A stretch of DNA of 64,000 nucleotides from CAZRCZ01 sp964598765 (GCA_964598765.1 CAZRCZ010000009.1:62001-126000), one strand, 5' to 3'. Numbered from the stretch's first letter, positions 1 to 8,599 are shown. Translations and numbers: made by a program. The notes: generated by a model from the sequence alone, not told the origin.

Positions 1-2
1 CG

Positions 3-2378
3 TCGAAGTCCTCCAGCCCCCGCGCAACCGCGAACGGCTCCGCTTCCTCGCGGGGTAAATCCCTTGTTATTGTCGAATCTCCGGCCAAGGCGCGCACGAT
101 TGAAAAATATCTCGGATCGGGATTTTCGGTCGTTGCGTCGGTCGGACATATTATTGATCTTCCGGTCTCTTCGCTCGGCGTGGACGTCGAAAACGACTTC
201 GCGCCGCAATACGAGATCATCAAGGGTAAAAAGGCGATCATTGACAACCTGAAGAAGCAGGCAAGGTCGGCCCTCCGCGTTTATCTCGCCCCCGACCCCG
301 ACCGCGAAGGAGAAGCCATCGCCAATCACATCGCCGGGGTCATCGGCAACGGCCACAAGGAAGTCCACCGCGCGGTTTTCAACGAAATCACCAAGGAAGC
401 GATCCGGGACGCCATCGCCAACCCGACGGAGATCAACCAGAACCTCGTCAACGCCCAGCAAGCCCGCCGGATTTTGGATCGGCTGGTGGGCTATAAGATC
501 AGCCCGTTGCTATGGAAAAAGGTCAAGATGGGTCTTTCGGCGGGTCGAGTTCAGTCGGTCGCTCTGCGGATCATCTGTGACCGCGAGCGGGAAATAAAGG
601 CGTTCAAGCCCGAAGAGTATTGGACCATTGAGGCCGATGCAACCGCCGCGTCGCCTCCTCCTTTTCGGCTTCGTTTGGATAAGATCGAGGGGGAAAAGCC
701 CGAGATTCCCGATCAGTCTTCCGCCGACAAGATCATTTCCGAAACGCAAGGCAAGGCGTTTGTCGTTGGCGATGTCATCAAGAAGGAAGTTTCGCGCCGT
801 CCCTACGCTCCCTTCATCACCAGCACGCTTCAGCAGGAGGCATCCCGAAAACTGCGGTTCCCGGCGCGCCGAACCATGCAGATTGCGCAGAGACTATACG
901 AGGGGATTGAGCTTGGAGCGGAGGGTCCGCAGGGTTTAATCACCTACATGCGAACCGATTCGACGCGCCTTTCCTCCACGGCGCTCGACATGATTCGAGC
1001 CTACATTCACGAAAATTTCGGGGCGGAGTATCTCCCCGAAGGTTCCCGATTTTACGCCAAGGGGAAATCGGCGCAGGACGCGCACGAGGCGATTCGTCCC
1101 ACGGATATACGAATGACGCCGGAACGGGTTGCGCCGTATCTGGACAAGGATTTTCTCGCAATTTACCGCCTGATCTGGAATCGCGCCGTCGCCAGCCAGA
1201 TGAACGACGCCAAGCTGGAAGCGACGCGGGTTGAAGTTCCGGTCGGGTCTTATCTTTTCATCGCCACGGGTCAAGTCCTCAAATTCCCCGGACATCTTGC
1301 CCTCTACGAGGAAGGACGCGACGAACAAGGCAAAACCGAATCAGAAGGTGAAGGGAGCGAAGAAGCGTCTCAAACTCCCGAGAAGGGAGATTTGCGTCTT
1401 CCGCCACTGGCGAAGGGGGATCGGCTTGACGTTCCCAAGGTTGAGGGAATTCAACATTTCACCCAGCCGCCGCCACGATTCACTGAAGCGGGTTTGATTA
1501 AAGAATTGGAGAAACAAGGGATCGGTCGCCCTTCGACGTATGCCGCGATCATCTCGACGATTCAGGAAAAGGATTACACCGAGAAGGACAACGGCGTCTT
1601 CAAACCGAAGGAACTTGGATTCATCATCACCGACTTGCTGACGCAGAGTTTTCCGCAAATCATGAACGTGCAGTTCACCGCCATGATGGAAAGCCAGCTC
1701 GACGACGTCGAGGAAGGCAAGGTGGATTGGGTCGAGTTGTTGCGGAATTTCTACAAGCCGTTCGAGCAACGTCTCGAAGCCGCCGGGTCGCAAATGCGCA
1801 ATCTCCGCGCCGAAGCCGAACCGACCAATTTCGTCTGCGACAAGTGCGGCAGTCCGATGGTCGTGCGATGGGGTCGCAACGGACGGTTCCTCGCCTGCTC
1901 CGGTTATCCCAACTGCAAAAACACCAAGCCGATCACGATCAGCGAGGACGGCAAAGTCGAGATCGTCAAGGAGCAGGTCACCGATCACGAGTGCCCAAAT
2001 TGCGGCAAGAAGATGGTGATTAAATCGGGCAAGCGGGGGAGGTTCCTAGCCTGTTCGGGGTATCCCGACTGCAAAACGAGCAAGCCGCTTCCCATCGGCG
2101 TTGCCTGCGCGCGCCCGGGATGCAAGGGCGAATTGTTGGAGCGGCGTTCGGGCAAGGGAAAGACGTTTTATTCCTGCTCCGCTTATCCGGAATGTCGGTT
2201 CAGCGTTTGGGAGATGCCGGTAAAGACGCGGTGCGGAACGTGCGGGGAGGAAAAATTCGTGACGGGCAAAGAGCCGAGACAAAAGGTTTTTGCCTGCGCG
2301 AGAGGCGATTGCCCCTATGGTCCGGTATTCAACGAGGAAAAGTATGAGGAAGCCAAAGCGAAGCTGGCGAAGATGTAA
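3..2378 (+). CDS. topA: DNA topoisomerase I (5' end outside the window)
   Basis: Type IA topoisomerase that relaxes negative supercoils by single-strand passage. The frame is open from the left edge: the Toprim start (LVIVESPAKARTIEKYLG, about nt 63-116) is in frame before the first internal GTG at 180, so the true start lies upstream of the window. Also visible are the second Toprim motif DPDREGEAIA and the catalytic Tyr in ITYMRTDSTR (Tyr codon 945-947). From nt about 1830 the C-terminal tail holds four Cys4-type zinc ribbons, the last ending CARGDCPYGP. The residues before the Toprim domain are Ser/Ala-rich and look like a linker. hslV follows 55 nt downstream, an adjacency seen in other bacteria (topA...xerC-hslVU), but xerC and hslU are absent here. 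Confidence 0.97.
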   Translation, partial: SKSSSPRATANGSASSRGKSLVIVESPAKARTIEKYLGSGFSVVASVGHIIDLPVSSLGVDVENDFAPQYEIIKGKKAIIDNLKKQARSALRVYLAPDPDREGEAIANHIAGVIGNGHKEVHRAVFNEITKEAIRDAIANPTEINQNLVNAQQARRILDRLVGYKISPLLWKKVKMGLSAGRVQSVALRIICDREREIKAFKPEEYWTIEADATAASPPPFRLRLDKIEGEKPEIPDQSSADKIISETQGKAFVVGDVIKKEVSRRPYAPFITSTLQQEASRKLRFPARRTMQIAQRLYEGIELGAEGPQGLITYMRTDSTRLSSTALDMIRAYIHENFGAEYLPEGSRFYAKGKSAQDAHEAIRPTDIRMTPERVAPYLDKDFLAIYRLIWNRAVASQMNDAKLEATRVEVPVGSYLFIATGQVLKFPGHLALYEEGRDEQGKTESEGEGSEEASQTPEKGDLRLPPLAKGDRLDVPKVEGIQHFTQPPPRFTEAGLIKELEKQGIGRPSTYAAIISTIQEKDYTEKDNGVFKPKELGFIITDLLTQSFPQIMNVQFTAMMESQLDDVEEGKVDWVELLRNFYKPFEQRLEAAGSQMRNLRAEAEPTNFVCDKCGSPMVVRWGRNGRFLACSGYPNCKNTKPITISEDGKVEIVKEQVTDHECPNCGKKMVIKSGKRGRFLACSGYPDCKTSKPLPIGVACARPGCKGELLERRSGKGKTFYSCSAYPECRFSVWEMPVKTRCGTCGEEKFVTGKEPRQKVFACARGDCPYGPVFNEEKYEEAKAKLAKM

Positions 2379-2385
2379 TCGGGTG

Positions 2386-2429
2386 GATTAAGATTAAGAT
2401 TACGATTAAGAGCAAGAGTAAGAGCAGGA
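2386..2429 (+). repeat. Degenerate purine tandem repeat (GATTAAGA / AGAGCAAGAG)
   Basis: The topA-hslV spacer is almost entirely a run of short imperfect units (GATTAAGATTA, then AGAGCAAGAGTAAGAGC). Its end supplies the AGGA (2426-2429) that acts as the hslV ribosome-binding site. Similar units recur at 45768-45790 before ptsI and, as an inverted pair, at 5410-5502. Confidence 0.6.
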
Positions 2430-2433
2430 ACGG

Positions 2434-2994
2434 ATGAACGAAAAAGCTTCCTCGACACATAATTCTCTCATTCACGGGACCACGGTCCTTGCGGTCCGCA
2501 AGGGAGGAACCGTGAGCATCGGAAGCGACGGACAGGTGACGATGCAAAACATGGTCATCAAGGAGGGGGCCAAGAAAGTCCGGCGGCTTTTCAACAATCA
2601 GGTCCTCGCCGGATTCGCCGGAGCGACCGCCGACGCGCTGACGCTATTTGAAAAACTGGAGGCCAAACTGGAAAGTTTCAGCGGCAATTTGCGCCGCGCC
2701 GCCGTCGAACTGGCCAAGGATTGGCGCACCGACCGTTACCTTCGGCGACTCGAAGCCTTGCTCATCGCCGCCGACAAGGAATCCATTCTCTTGCTCTCCG
2801 GCACGGGAGACGTGATCGAGCCGGACGAGGGAATCGCGGCGATTGGGTCGGGGGGAGGATTCGCGCTCGCGGCGGCCAAGGCTTTGATCGAACGCGACGA
2901 TTTGGACGCGCGTACCATCGTCGAGCGGAGCCTGAAAATCGCCGCCTCCATCTGCATTTTCACCAACGACCACATTCAGATCGAGACGCTGTAA
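2434..2994 (+). CDS. hslV: ATP-dependent protease subunit HslV (ClpQ)
   Basis: N-terminal nucleophile threonine peptidase that forms the proteolytic double ring of HslVU in the cytoplasm. The 186-aa product begins with a 15-residue propeptide ending in IHG. Cleavage would expose Thr16 of TTVLAVRKGG, the catalytic N-terminal threonine. The internal motifs GSDGQVTMQNMVIKEGAKKVRRL and GSGGGFALAAAKAL are typical of the family. The normal partner, the ATPase hslU, is not next to it nor anywhere in this window; the next gene is a DNA methyltransferase. The ATG start is preceded by AGGA four bases upstream. Confidence 0.95.
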   Translation: MNEKASSTHNSLIHGTTVLAVRKGGTVSIGSDGQVTMQNMVIKEGAKKVRRLFNNQVLAGFAGATADALTLFEKLEAKLESFSGNLRRAAVELAKDWRTDRYLRRLEALLIAADKESILLLSGTGDVIEPDEGIAAIGSGGGFALAAAKALIERDDLDARTIVERSLKIAASICIFTNDHIQIETL

Positions 2995-3051
2995 CGACGA
3001 TCTGCGTCCCGCCGTTGCGCGCCGTCCTCTTTCATGCTAAGAAAAGGACGC

Positions 3052-4659
3052 ATGAACCGCCTCCTCTTCGGCGACAACCTGCGATGGCTTCAAGACCCGA
3101 AAATTTTTCCAGACGCCTCGGTTGATCTGGTCTATCTCGATCCGCCGTTCAACTCCAACGCCGATTACAACGTCCTCTTCCGCGAGGAATCGGGGGAGGA
3201 GAGTCAAGCGCAGTTCCACGCCTTCACCGACACTTGGACTTGGGCCGATGCCGCCGATCCCTACGCGCAGTTTCTAGACACCTGCCCGAACGTCGAGGTG
3301 GTTGAGTTGATGCAGGCGTTGCAGAGATTTCTTAAGCACTCGCCGATGATGGCCTATCTCGCCATGATGGCGCCGCGGCTGGTGGAGCTTCACCGAGTCC
3401 TGAAACCGACCGGAAGTCTTTTCCTGCATTGTGATCCGACGGCAAGTCATTATCTGAAAATGGCACTCGACGTTGTTTTCGGTAGCGTTAATTTCAGAAA
3501 CGAAATCGTATGGCGTCGCTCACATCCAAAGGGACACGCCTTTACGCGTTTTGCCCGCAATCACGATGTGATTCTTGGATTTGCCAAAGACGCAAGTTCC
3601 CTAAAATGGCATCCCCAGTTCGGGCCGCACGATCCTAAAAAAGCCGTGGCCCAGTATGCCCTTGTTGACGATAAAGGCCGTCGCTATCAATTAACCAGCC
3701 TCTTGAATCCCAATCCCAACCGCCCGCGTCTTACGTATAAATTTCTGGGCGTGACGAAAGTATGGCGATGGACGAAAGAGCGCATGCGAAAGGAATACGA
3801 GAAAGGACGAATCGTGGTTCCCAAGAGCGGTCGGGGGATTCCGCGATACAAGAGGTATCTCGATGAGCAAGAAGGCATTCCCATAGGGGATTTCTGGGAT
3901 GACATTGATTTTGCGGCTGGTTCGGAACGGTTGGGATACCCGACGCAAAAACCCATTGCCCTCTTGGAGAGGATCATTAACGCAAGCACTAACAAGGGTG
4001 ATCTCGTCCTCGACCCGTTCTGCGGTTGTGGAACAACGATTCACGCCGCCCAAAATCTCGGGCGAAAATGGATTGGAATAGACATTACTTATTTGGCCGT
4101 CAATTTAATCAAACGCCGATTGCGCGATGCGTTCGGGAAGAAGACCAAATACGAAGAATTAGGGCAACCGCAAGATTTCTCCAGCGCAAAGCGCCTCGCG
4201 GAGTTGGACAAGTTCCAATTCCAGCAGTGGGCATTGTCGCTGGTCGAGGCTCGTCCGCTCAAGGACGACAAAGGGCGCGGGGCGGATCGCGGTGTGGACG
4301 GCCTGATTTATTTCGCCGAGGGGAAAACCGAGCGGGGAAAAATTCTCGTCCAAGTCAAGGGGGGCGGAGTCAAGCGGAGCGACATCGCGACCCTCCTTGG
4401 GGACGTGAACAACCAGAAAGCCGCCGCCGGAGTTTTTCTCACGCTGGAGGAACCGACCAAACCGATGCTGAACGAAACCGCCAACGCGGGACGCTACGCT
4501 TCCAAGCTGACTCCCTCCAAGTCGTATCCGAAAATCCAAATCCTCACCGTCGCGGGGCTTCTTGAGGAAAGGGAACGCCTGCAATCCCCGTTTCCCATCA
4601 GTCCTTTTGCCCGGGCGGAACGCGAAGGTCCGGACGCGGAACAGCAGGAATTTGCTTGA
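3052..4659 (+). CDS. DNA methyltransferase fused to an Mrr-like nuclease domain
   Basis: Beta-class N6-adenine or N4-cytosine methyltransferase: the catalytic motif DPPF (residues 30-33) precedes the AdoMet-binding motif DPFCGCGTT (321-329), with the likely target-recognition region between them (about 140-290). After residue about 390 comes a second domain with GVDG (Asp416) and VQVKGG (Gln434-x-Lys436), a D...QxK arrangement as in Mrr-type PD-(D/E)xK endonucleases. The protein may therefore modify and cut DNA in one chain (type IIG-like), or the nuclease fold may only bind DNA. I chose the ATG at 3052 because AAAAGGA (3042-3048) lies just upstream; an in-frame ATG at 3034 adds six residues. 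No separate R or S subunit is nearby. Confidence 0.85.
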   Translation: MNRLLFGDNLRWLQDPKIFPDASVDLVYLDPPFNSNADYNVLFREESGEESQAQFHAFTDTWTWADAADPYAQFLDTCPNVEVVELMQALQRFLKHSPMMAYLAMMAPRLVELHRVLKPTGSLFLHCDPTASHYLKMALDVVFGSVNFRNEIVWRRSHPKGHAFTRFARNHDVILGFAKDASSLKWHPQFGPHDPKKAVAQYALVDDKGRRYQLTSLLNPNPNRPRLTYKFLGVTKVWRWTKERMRKEYEKGRIVVPKSGRGIPRYKRYLDEQEGIPIGDFWDDIDFAAGSERLGYPTQKPIALLERIINASTNKGDLVLDPFCGCGTTIHAAQNLGRKWIGIDITYLAVNLIKRRLRDAFGKKTKYEELGQPQDFSSAKRLAELDKFQFQQWALSLVEARPLKDDKGRGADRGVDGLIYFAEGKTERGKILVQVKGGGVKRSDIATLLGDVNNQKAAAGVFLTLEEPTKPMLNETANAGRYASKLTPSKSYPKIQILTVAGLLEERERLQSPFPISPFARAEREGPDAEQQEFA

Positions 4660-4701
4660 GCGGATTTCGACAGATATGCCGTTTTTTCCGTATGTAGGAT
4701 T

Positions 4702-4726
4702 TCTTCGTGTCTTTGCGCCTTGGTGG
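4702..4726 (+). repeat. Copy of the CTTGGTGTC-type dispersed repeat
   Basis: The trpF leader contains CTTCGTGTCTTTGCGCCTTGG, a single degenerate arm of the repeat found as an inverted pair at 52918-52998. No partner arm is seen nearby. Confidence 0.45.
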
Positions 4727-4746
4727 TAAAATAGGATTAGATTTTC

Positions 4747-5397
4747 TTGGCAAGGCCCCTCATCAAAATCTGCGGCATCACGCGGCGCGAGGACGCCTTG
4801 GTTGCGTTGTCCGCCGGAGCCGATTGGCTTGGTTTCATCCGCTGGTCCGGATCGCCGCGGTTTCGTCCCTTGGAGGATTGCGCCGAACTTCTTCGTTCCG
4901 TTCGCCGATCCGCGCCGCATCCATTTCAATCCGTCGGGGTTTTCGTGGACGCGCCGTTTGCAACGATCCTGCGGGATATCGAAGTAGCCGGATTTGATCG
5001 CGTTCAGCTTCATGGTTCCGAATCGCCGGAATTGGTTCGATCCATTTCCGTGCCCGTTATCAAGGCGATCAAAATCCGCGACGCCGCGTCGCTGACCGCG
5101 GCGGAAAATTATCCCGGTGTTGATCTTCTCGCCGACGCCGCCGATCCGATCCGGCACGGCGGGACGGGAAAGAGTTACGACGCGTTTTTGCTCCGAGACC
5201 TTGTGAAAACGAGGCGCGTCATCGTTGCGGGAGGTCTTCGTCCCGAAAACGTCGGAGAGGTAGTTCAATTGCTCCATCCCTATGGCGTGGATGTTTCAAG
5301 CGGGGTTGAAATTTCGCCGGGAATTAAGGACCGGAAGAAAATCAGGAATTTTATCAAAAGCGTGCATCGGGCAAGCGAAGAAGTCGGACGCCCATGA
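4747..5397 (+). CDS. trpF: Phosphoribosylanthranilate isomerase
   Basis: Catalyses the Amadori rearrangement of N-(5-phosphoribosyl)anthranilate in tryptophan synthesis. A (beta/alpha)8-barrel of 216 aa, the usual length. The catalytic Cys is in KICGIT (Cys9). VQLHG, the phosphate-binding stretch VAGGLRPENV and VDVSSGVEISPGIKD are diagnostic. The usual LLD acid motif reads LLADAAD here, a small change around the catalytic Asp. The start is TTG with AGGA (4733-4736) 10 nt upstream. No other trp gene is in the window, so trpF stands apart from a trp operon. Confidence 0.95.
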   Translation: MARPLIKICGITRREDALVALSAGADWLGFIRWSGSPRFRPLEDCAELLRSVRRSAPHPFQSVGVFVDAPFATILRDIEVAGFDRVQLHGSESPELVRSISVPVIKAIKIRDAASLTAAENYPGVDLLADAADPIRHGGTGKSYDAFLLRDLVKTRRVIVAGGLRPENVGEVVQLLHPYGVDVSSGVEISPGIKDRKKIRNFIKSVHRASEEVGRP

Positions 5398-5409
5398 TCC
5401 CCAAAAATC

Positions 5410-5502
5410 CTTCTCCTTCTCCTACTCATTCTCATTCTCCAAATGAGATCTTTCACATTTAAGATTGAGAAGGAGAATGAGAATGAGCAGGAGAAGGAGA
5501 AA
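5410..5502. repeat. 31-bp inverted repeat covering a start codon
   Basis: A pyrimidine arm (5410-5440) and a purine arm (5472-5502) match at 29 of 31 positions when one is reverse-complemented, with a 31-nt loop. The right arm holds the GGAG ribosome-binding site (5472-5475) and ATG (5483) of the following membrane protein. In RNA the stem would bury both. The same repeat encodes the Arg-rich N-terminus (MSRRRRKIRRR). Confidence 0.75.
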
Positions 5503-7051
5503 GATAAGAAGGAGATTTGGTGGATTGCAGGTTGGACCGGCGTTTGCACTCGTTTTCTCTCCGTCTCTGTTTCTATCCATCCTTTTCCTCTTTGGCTCCT
5601 TCCGCGACGTTCTGCTCCGGTTCGTTCACGACGACGCCTTTTATTACCATCACATTGCCATGAATTGGGCGCGTGGGCGCGCCTCGACATTCGACGGCGT
5701 GACCCGCACCAACGGCTATCATCCGTTGTGGCAGTTGCTATTGATTCCCGTGGCGCGGATCGTTCCGAATTGCTGGACGCTGGCGCGAGTATCCGCGTTG
5801 TTGGGGGTTTGGTTGCTGACGGGATCGGCGCTTCTGCTCGGAAATACATTGGGGAAGCGGGGGAACCCCTTTGCGCATTTCGCGCCGTTGTGGATCGTCG
5901 CTTCCCTGCTTTTCGCGACGATCTACGGGATGGAATCCCCTCTGGCCGCATTCTTGTTTTCTCTCCTTATTTTCCATGTGGCACAGCCGCCCCGGGCTGT
6001 GTGGCGTTTGCGTTCCGGTTTCGTTCTCGGCGTCATCGCTTCACTCTTGTTTCTCACCCGGATTGATTCGCTTCCATGGCTTATTTGCATGAACGCCTCG
6101 ATATTTTTACGAAAACGCCGAGAGCAGAATTTCCCTCGCGCCTTTGCGATGGCGGTTTTCATTCAGACCGCCGTGATCCTCGCATACTTCGGTTTGAGCA
6201 AGGCGATCTGGGGTCATTTCCTGCCGATCAGCGCGCTGGTGAAATCCGCGCGCGTCGGATTCTTTTCCTTTCAAGTTCCGATGAGTCTCTTGGCCTTGAT
6301 CGCGATTGCGGCTTTGCCGCTGAGTTTGTGGTTCCTGTTCGCGGGAGGCGAAATGGCTTGGATCGGTTGGGGCTATTCACTTTCGCTTGCGCTGATTTTC
6401 GCCAAGGGAGGACGCGAAACCTACAACTGGTATTTCACTTTGCACGTTGTCGCCGTCGCGGTGATGTTGCCTGAATTTCTAAATCATTTCAGCCTTCACG
6501 AAACCTTTCGCTCTCGAAGCAACGCTCAACGATCCGCAATTCCCAATCCGCAATCCCTCATCCCTCGGAAGCTCCCTCACGGTCGCGGCTCGGACAATGC
6601 TCAAGTCGCGTTGTTGGTTTTGTGTCTGGCGGTCGGCGCGGTCTCGATTCGCGGTAAATTCACCAAGCCGAGCGCGTTCGTTGAATCCTACGATCTCGCG
6701 GTGGCGTTATCCAAATTGGGGCCGGGCCGTTACGTGTTTGCCGCGACCGATTGCGGCATCCTTGGTTGTCTATCCGGTCAGACTTGGATCAATCTGGACG
6801 GCCTGACCGCCGATTTCGGGCTACAGAACGCCCTGCGCGACGACCGCCTTGCCGACTGGCTCGACGCGCATGGATGGAACGCCTGCGTCGTTCCCAAGAC
6901 GCGCGAAATTCCGACGCGATGGAACGTGGACGCCCCCGGCGGTCTTGCTCGCATTCCCCGAAGCGTCGCGGTTGAAGTGTTCACTCCCCTCGACCTCGGC
7001 GACCGCTGGCGGATCATGAAGATCAGCCAACTTCCCCACTTTGAACCTTGA
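5483..7051 (+). CDS. GT-C-type glycosyltransferase-like membrane protein
   Basis: Polytopic inner-membrane protein of about 520 aa with an Arg-rich cytoplasmic N-terminus and roughly nine hydrophobic segments. The first periplasmic loop carries FVHDDAFYYHHIAMNWA, the paired acidic motif placed as in GT39/PMT-like enzymes that use polyprenyl-phosphate sugars. FDGVTRTNGYHPLW follows. The C-terminal third is soluble. Two repeat copies lie inside the gene: a CACAGCC hairpin (5979-6001) and a CACGGTCGCGGCTCGG unit (6571-6593), which adds the odd in-frame stretch PRKLPHGRGSDNAQ before the last membrane helix. ATG 5483 has GGAG seven bases upstream; in-frame ATG 5477 and TTG 5465 are alternatives. 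Sugar and acceptor are unknown. Confidence 0.7.
   Translation: MSRRRRKIRRRFGGLQVGPAFALVFSPSLFLSILFLFGSFRDVLLRFVHDDAFYYHHIAMNWARGRASTFDGVTRTNGYHPLWQLLLIPVARIVPNCWTLARVSALLGVWLLTGSALLLGNTLGKRGNPFAHFAPLWIVASLLFATIYGMESPLAAFLFSLLIFHVAQPPRAVWRLRSGFVLGVIASLLFLTRIDSLPWLICMNASIFLRKRREQNFPRAFAMAVFIQTAVILAYFGLSKAIWGHFLPISALVKSARVGFFSFQVPMSLLALIAIAALPLSLWFLFAGGEMAWIGWGYSLSLALIFAKGGRETYNWYFTLHVVAVAVMLPEFLNHFSLHETFRSRSNAQRSAIPNPQSLIPRKLPHGRGSDNAQVALLVLCLAVGAVSIRGKFTKPSAFVESYDLAVALSKLGPGRYVFAATDCGILGCLSGQTWINLDGLTADFGLQNALRDDRLADWLDAHGWNACVVPKTREIPTRWNVDAPGGLARIPRSVAVEVFTPLDLGDRWRIMKISQLPHFEP
5979..6001 (+). repeat. CACAGCC hairpin repeat (family B), inside a gene
   Basis: TGGCACAGCCGCC followed by CCGGGCTGTG forms a short stem-loop inside the glycosyltransferase gene. 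It matches the core of the longer copies at 55885-55940 and 60256-60311. Confidence 0.6.
6571..6593 (+). repeat. REP-like unit (family A), inside a gene
   Basis: GCTCCCTCACGGTCGCGG plus CTCGG. The same 23-nt unit occurs at 48929-48951 (+), 48876-48898 (-) and 61651-61673 (-). Here it is read through in frame as SLPHGRGSD-type residues in a membrane protein. Confidence 0.65.
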
Positions 7052-7084
7052 AGCGGTGATCATTCTTGGGGAACCAGCCGTTTT

Positions 7085-8029
7085 TCACTTTTTTTCAGTT
7101 GGCCGTGGCTCTCGCACCCACCTAAACCCTTCTTGACAAACACCAGCTTCATGCTTCGGGCAAAATTCCCACCAGCGCGATCTCGAGTATGCTCGCGGCA
7201 CGATTGATTCGGTTACCCAACTTGTGCTTGAAATCCTAAATCCTCCCCGATTGACGTGGTAAGGAATTCGTATTCCCTCCAGTGTTTCAAATTCAGCCTC
7301 CTCAAGGGACGGCCCGGGAGGATCCAGCCGGGGCGAGTGATCGTAATAGGTCGCTGAATAGTAATCCGAGCACCACTGGGGGATAGTGCCAATCAAGTCG
7401 TGAACACCCCACTGATTACGAAGATGAGGGGAAGAACCCACCGGACCCCATTCCTCAAAGCCTCCTAACCACGTGGGCTGAACCCATTCTTGGTCTTGAA
7501 TTCCCCATGGGAAACGAGTCTTCCCGCCGTTTGAGGCGGCGTATTCCCATTCGGCTTCCGTCGGAAGACGATAGGCCCATTTTGCATCACTTAACCAGTC
7601 ACAATAATCCACGGCGGCTTTCCAAGTTACGTTCACGATGGGGAAATTATCTTTCCCCGGGGCGGGCTTGCAAATTCCGCCCTTGCACTTGACATTGGGG
7701 GGAATGTTCAGACCCCAGAAGTAAGTTTTCGGCTCTCTTTCATTTTGGTTCATGAAAGTCGTGAATTCCGCAATCGTGACTAAATTGCACGCCATCGTGA
7801 ATGTCGTTAGAAACACATCATGCAGAGGAAGCTCGTCCCTATACAGTGAAATTGCATCTCCCTCCGGATGCCCCATAAGAAAACTTCCACCCGGAATCAC
7901 GGCGACGCCTTCACAAGGAGATGGAACAATCTCGAAACGTTGCCTTGATTGTTGCGATGTTCGAGCCCATAGTGCAATCATGGTCAATGCGAGCAGAATC
8001 CCGACATACGCTTGGTGTTGCCGCTTCAT
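7085..8029 (-). CDS. FGE-sulfatase (SUMF1/EgtB-type) domain protein
   Basis: 314-aa protein with an N-terminal hydrophobic helix (about residues 8-23), so exported or membrane-anchored, followed by a formylglycine-generating-enzyme fold: IPGGSFLMGHPEGD, PIVNVTWKAAVDYCDWLS, YRLPTEAEWEYAA, and a late Gly-Gly-Phe-Arg stretch (NRGGFRISS). The family includes sulfatase-maturing oxidases, but also EgtB-like enzymes and many non-catalytic members. No sulfatase lies in the window and the copper-binding Cys pair of true FGE is not evident, so the reaction is unknown. The start lies 9 nt after the stop of the phosphatase gene, suggesting one transcript. No good Shine-Dalgarno sequence precedes it. Confidence 0.85.
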   Translation of the reverse strand: MKRQHQAYVGILLALTMIALWARTSQQSRQRFEIVPSPCEGVAVIPGGSFLMGHPEGDAISLYRDELPLHDVFLTTFTMACNLVTIAEFTTFMNQNEREPKTYFWGLNIPPNVKCKGGICKPAPGKDNFPIVNVTWKAAVDYCDWLSDAKWAYRLPTEAEWEYAASNGGKTRFPWGIQDQEWVQPTWLGGFEEWGPVGSSPHLRNQWGVHDLIGTIPQWCSDYYSATYYDHSPRLDPPGPSLEEAEFETLEGIRIPYHVNRGGFRISSTSWVTESIVPRAYSRSRWWEFCPKHEAGVCQEGFRWVREPRPTEKK

Positions 8030-8038
8030 GGGGAACAG

Positions 8039-8599
8039 TTATTTCACGATGGTGGGCGCGAAGTGTCGGTGTCCGGCGGATCGTCTGATTTTGATTTGAG
8101 ACTTTGCCGGCAACTTGAGGGCAAATTCAGCAACCCATGCTTCTTGTTCGGGAGTCTCCGGCACCGCGCATCCCCTTGCCGCGCCGATGCGCTTGAAGGC
8201 GGTACGCGTATTCATCCCCTGATCGGCGAGCAAGCAAGCCGCAATCAGAGCCGAACGACCAATTCCCTGTCTGCAATGGAGAGCGACGTTCTTTCGGCGG
8301 GCGAGAAGCCGTCCAACTTTCCCGACCAAATCCGCAGTTGCTTTCCATGAAGACGGAACACCACGGTCCGCAATGGGAAACGAAATGAAGGCCAAACCAT
8401 GCGCTTTGCAAAGCGACGCTTCTTCCGCGAGTTCGAGGTCCCTCGCCTCGTCCTGCGTCAAAAAGGACACAACACTCCCCACACCGGACCGCCGCCATGA
8501 GACGATATCCGTCTCAAGCCAATCGCCTCCTCTCGGACGGGGAATCAACCCCAATTTCCCCGGCCACGGTCCTTCGATCCAGTGAGGCTCGGTTTTCAT
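8039..8599 (-). CDS. Dual-specificity/tyrosine phosphatase-like protein
   Basis: Cys-dependent phosphatase of the DSP/CDKN3 type, 186 aa, no signal peptide, so cytoplasmic. The P-loop HCRQGIGRSA gives nucleophile Cys109 and Arg115 (CX5R). FPIADRGVP carries the general-acid Asp78. The C-terminus is basic and variable. Its ATG overlaps the stop of the upstream 84-aa ParB-like gene by 4 nt (translational coupling), and the FGE-domain gene follows directly. The substrate could be protein phospho-Tyr/Ser/Thr or another phosphoester. Confidence 0.85.
   Translation of the reverse strand: MKTEPHWIEGPWPGKLGLIPRPRGGDWLETDIVSWRRSGVGSVVSFLTQDEARDLELAEEASLCKAHGLAFISFPIADRGVPSSWKATADLVGKVGRLLARRKNVALHCRQGIGRSALIAACLLADQGMNTRTAFKRIGAARGCAVPETPEQEAWVAEFALKLPAKSQIKIRRSAGHRHFAPTIVK

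Noticed and set aside
7046..7064. TTGAAGCGGTGATCATT shared almost exactly with 45333-45350
   Set aside because: Only about 17 nt and no shared context; could be chance or a decayed repeat, so not called a feature.
7085..8029. Calling the FGE-domain protein a sulfatase-activating enzyme
   Set aside because: No sulfatase gene in the window and catalytic Cys residues of true FGE not evident.
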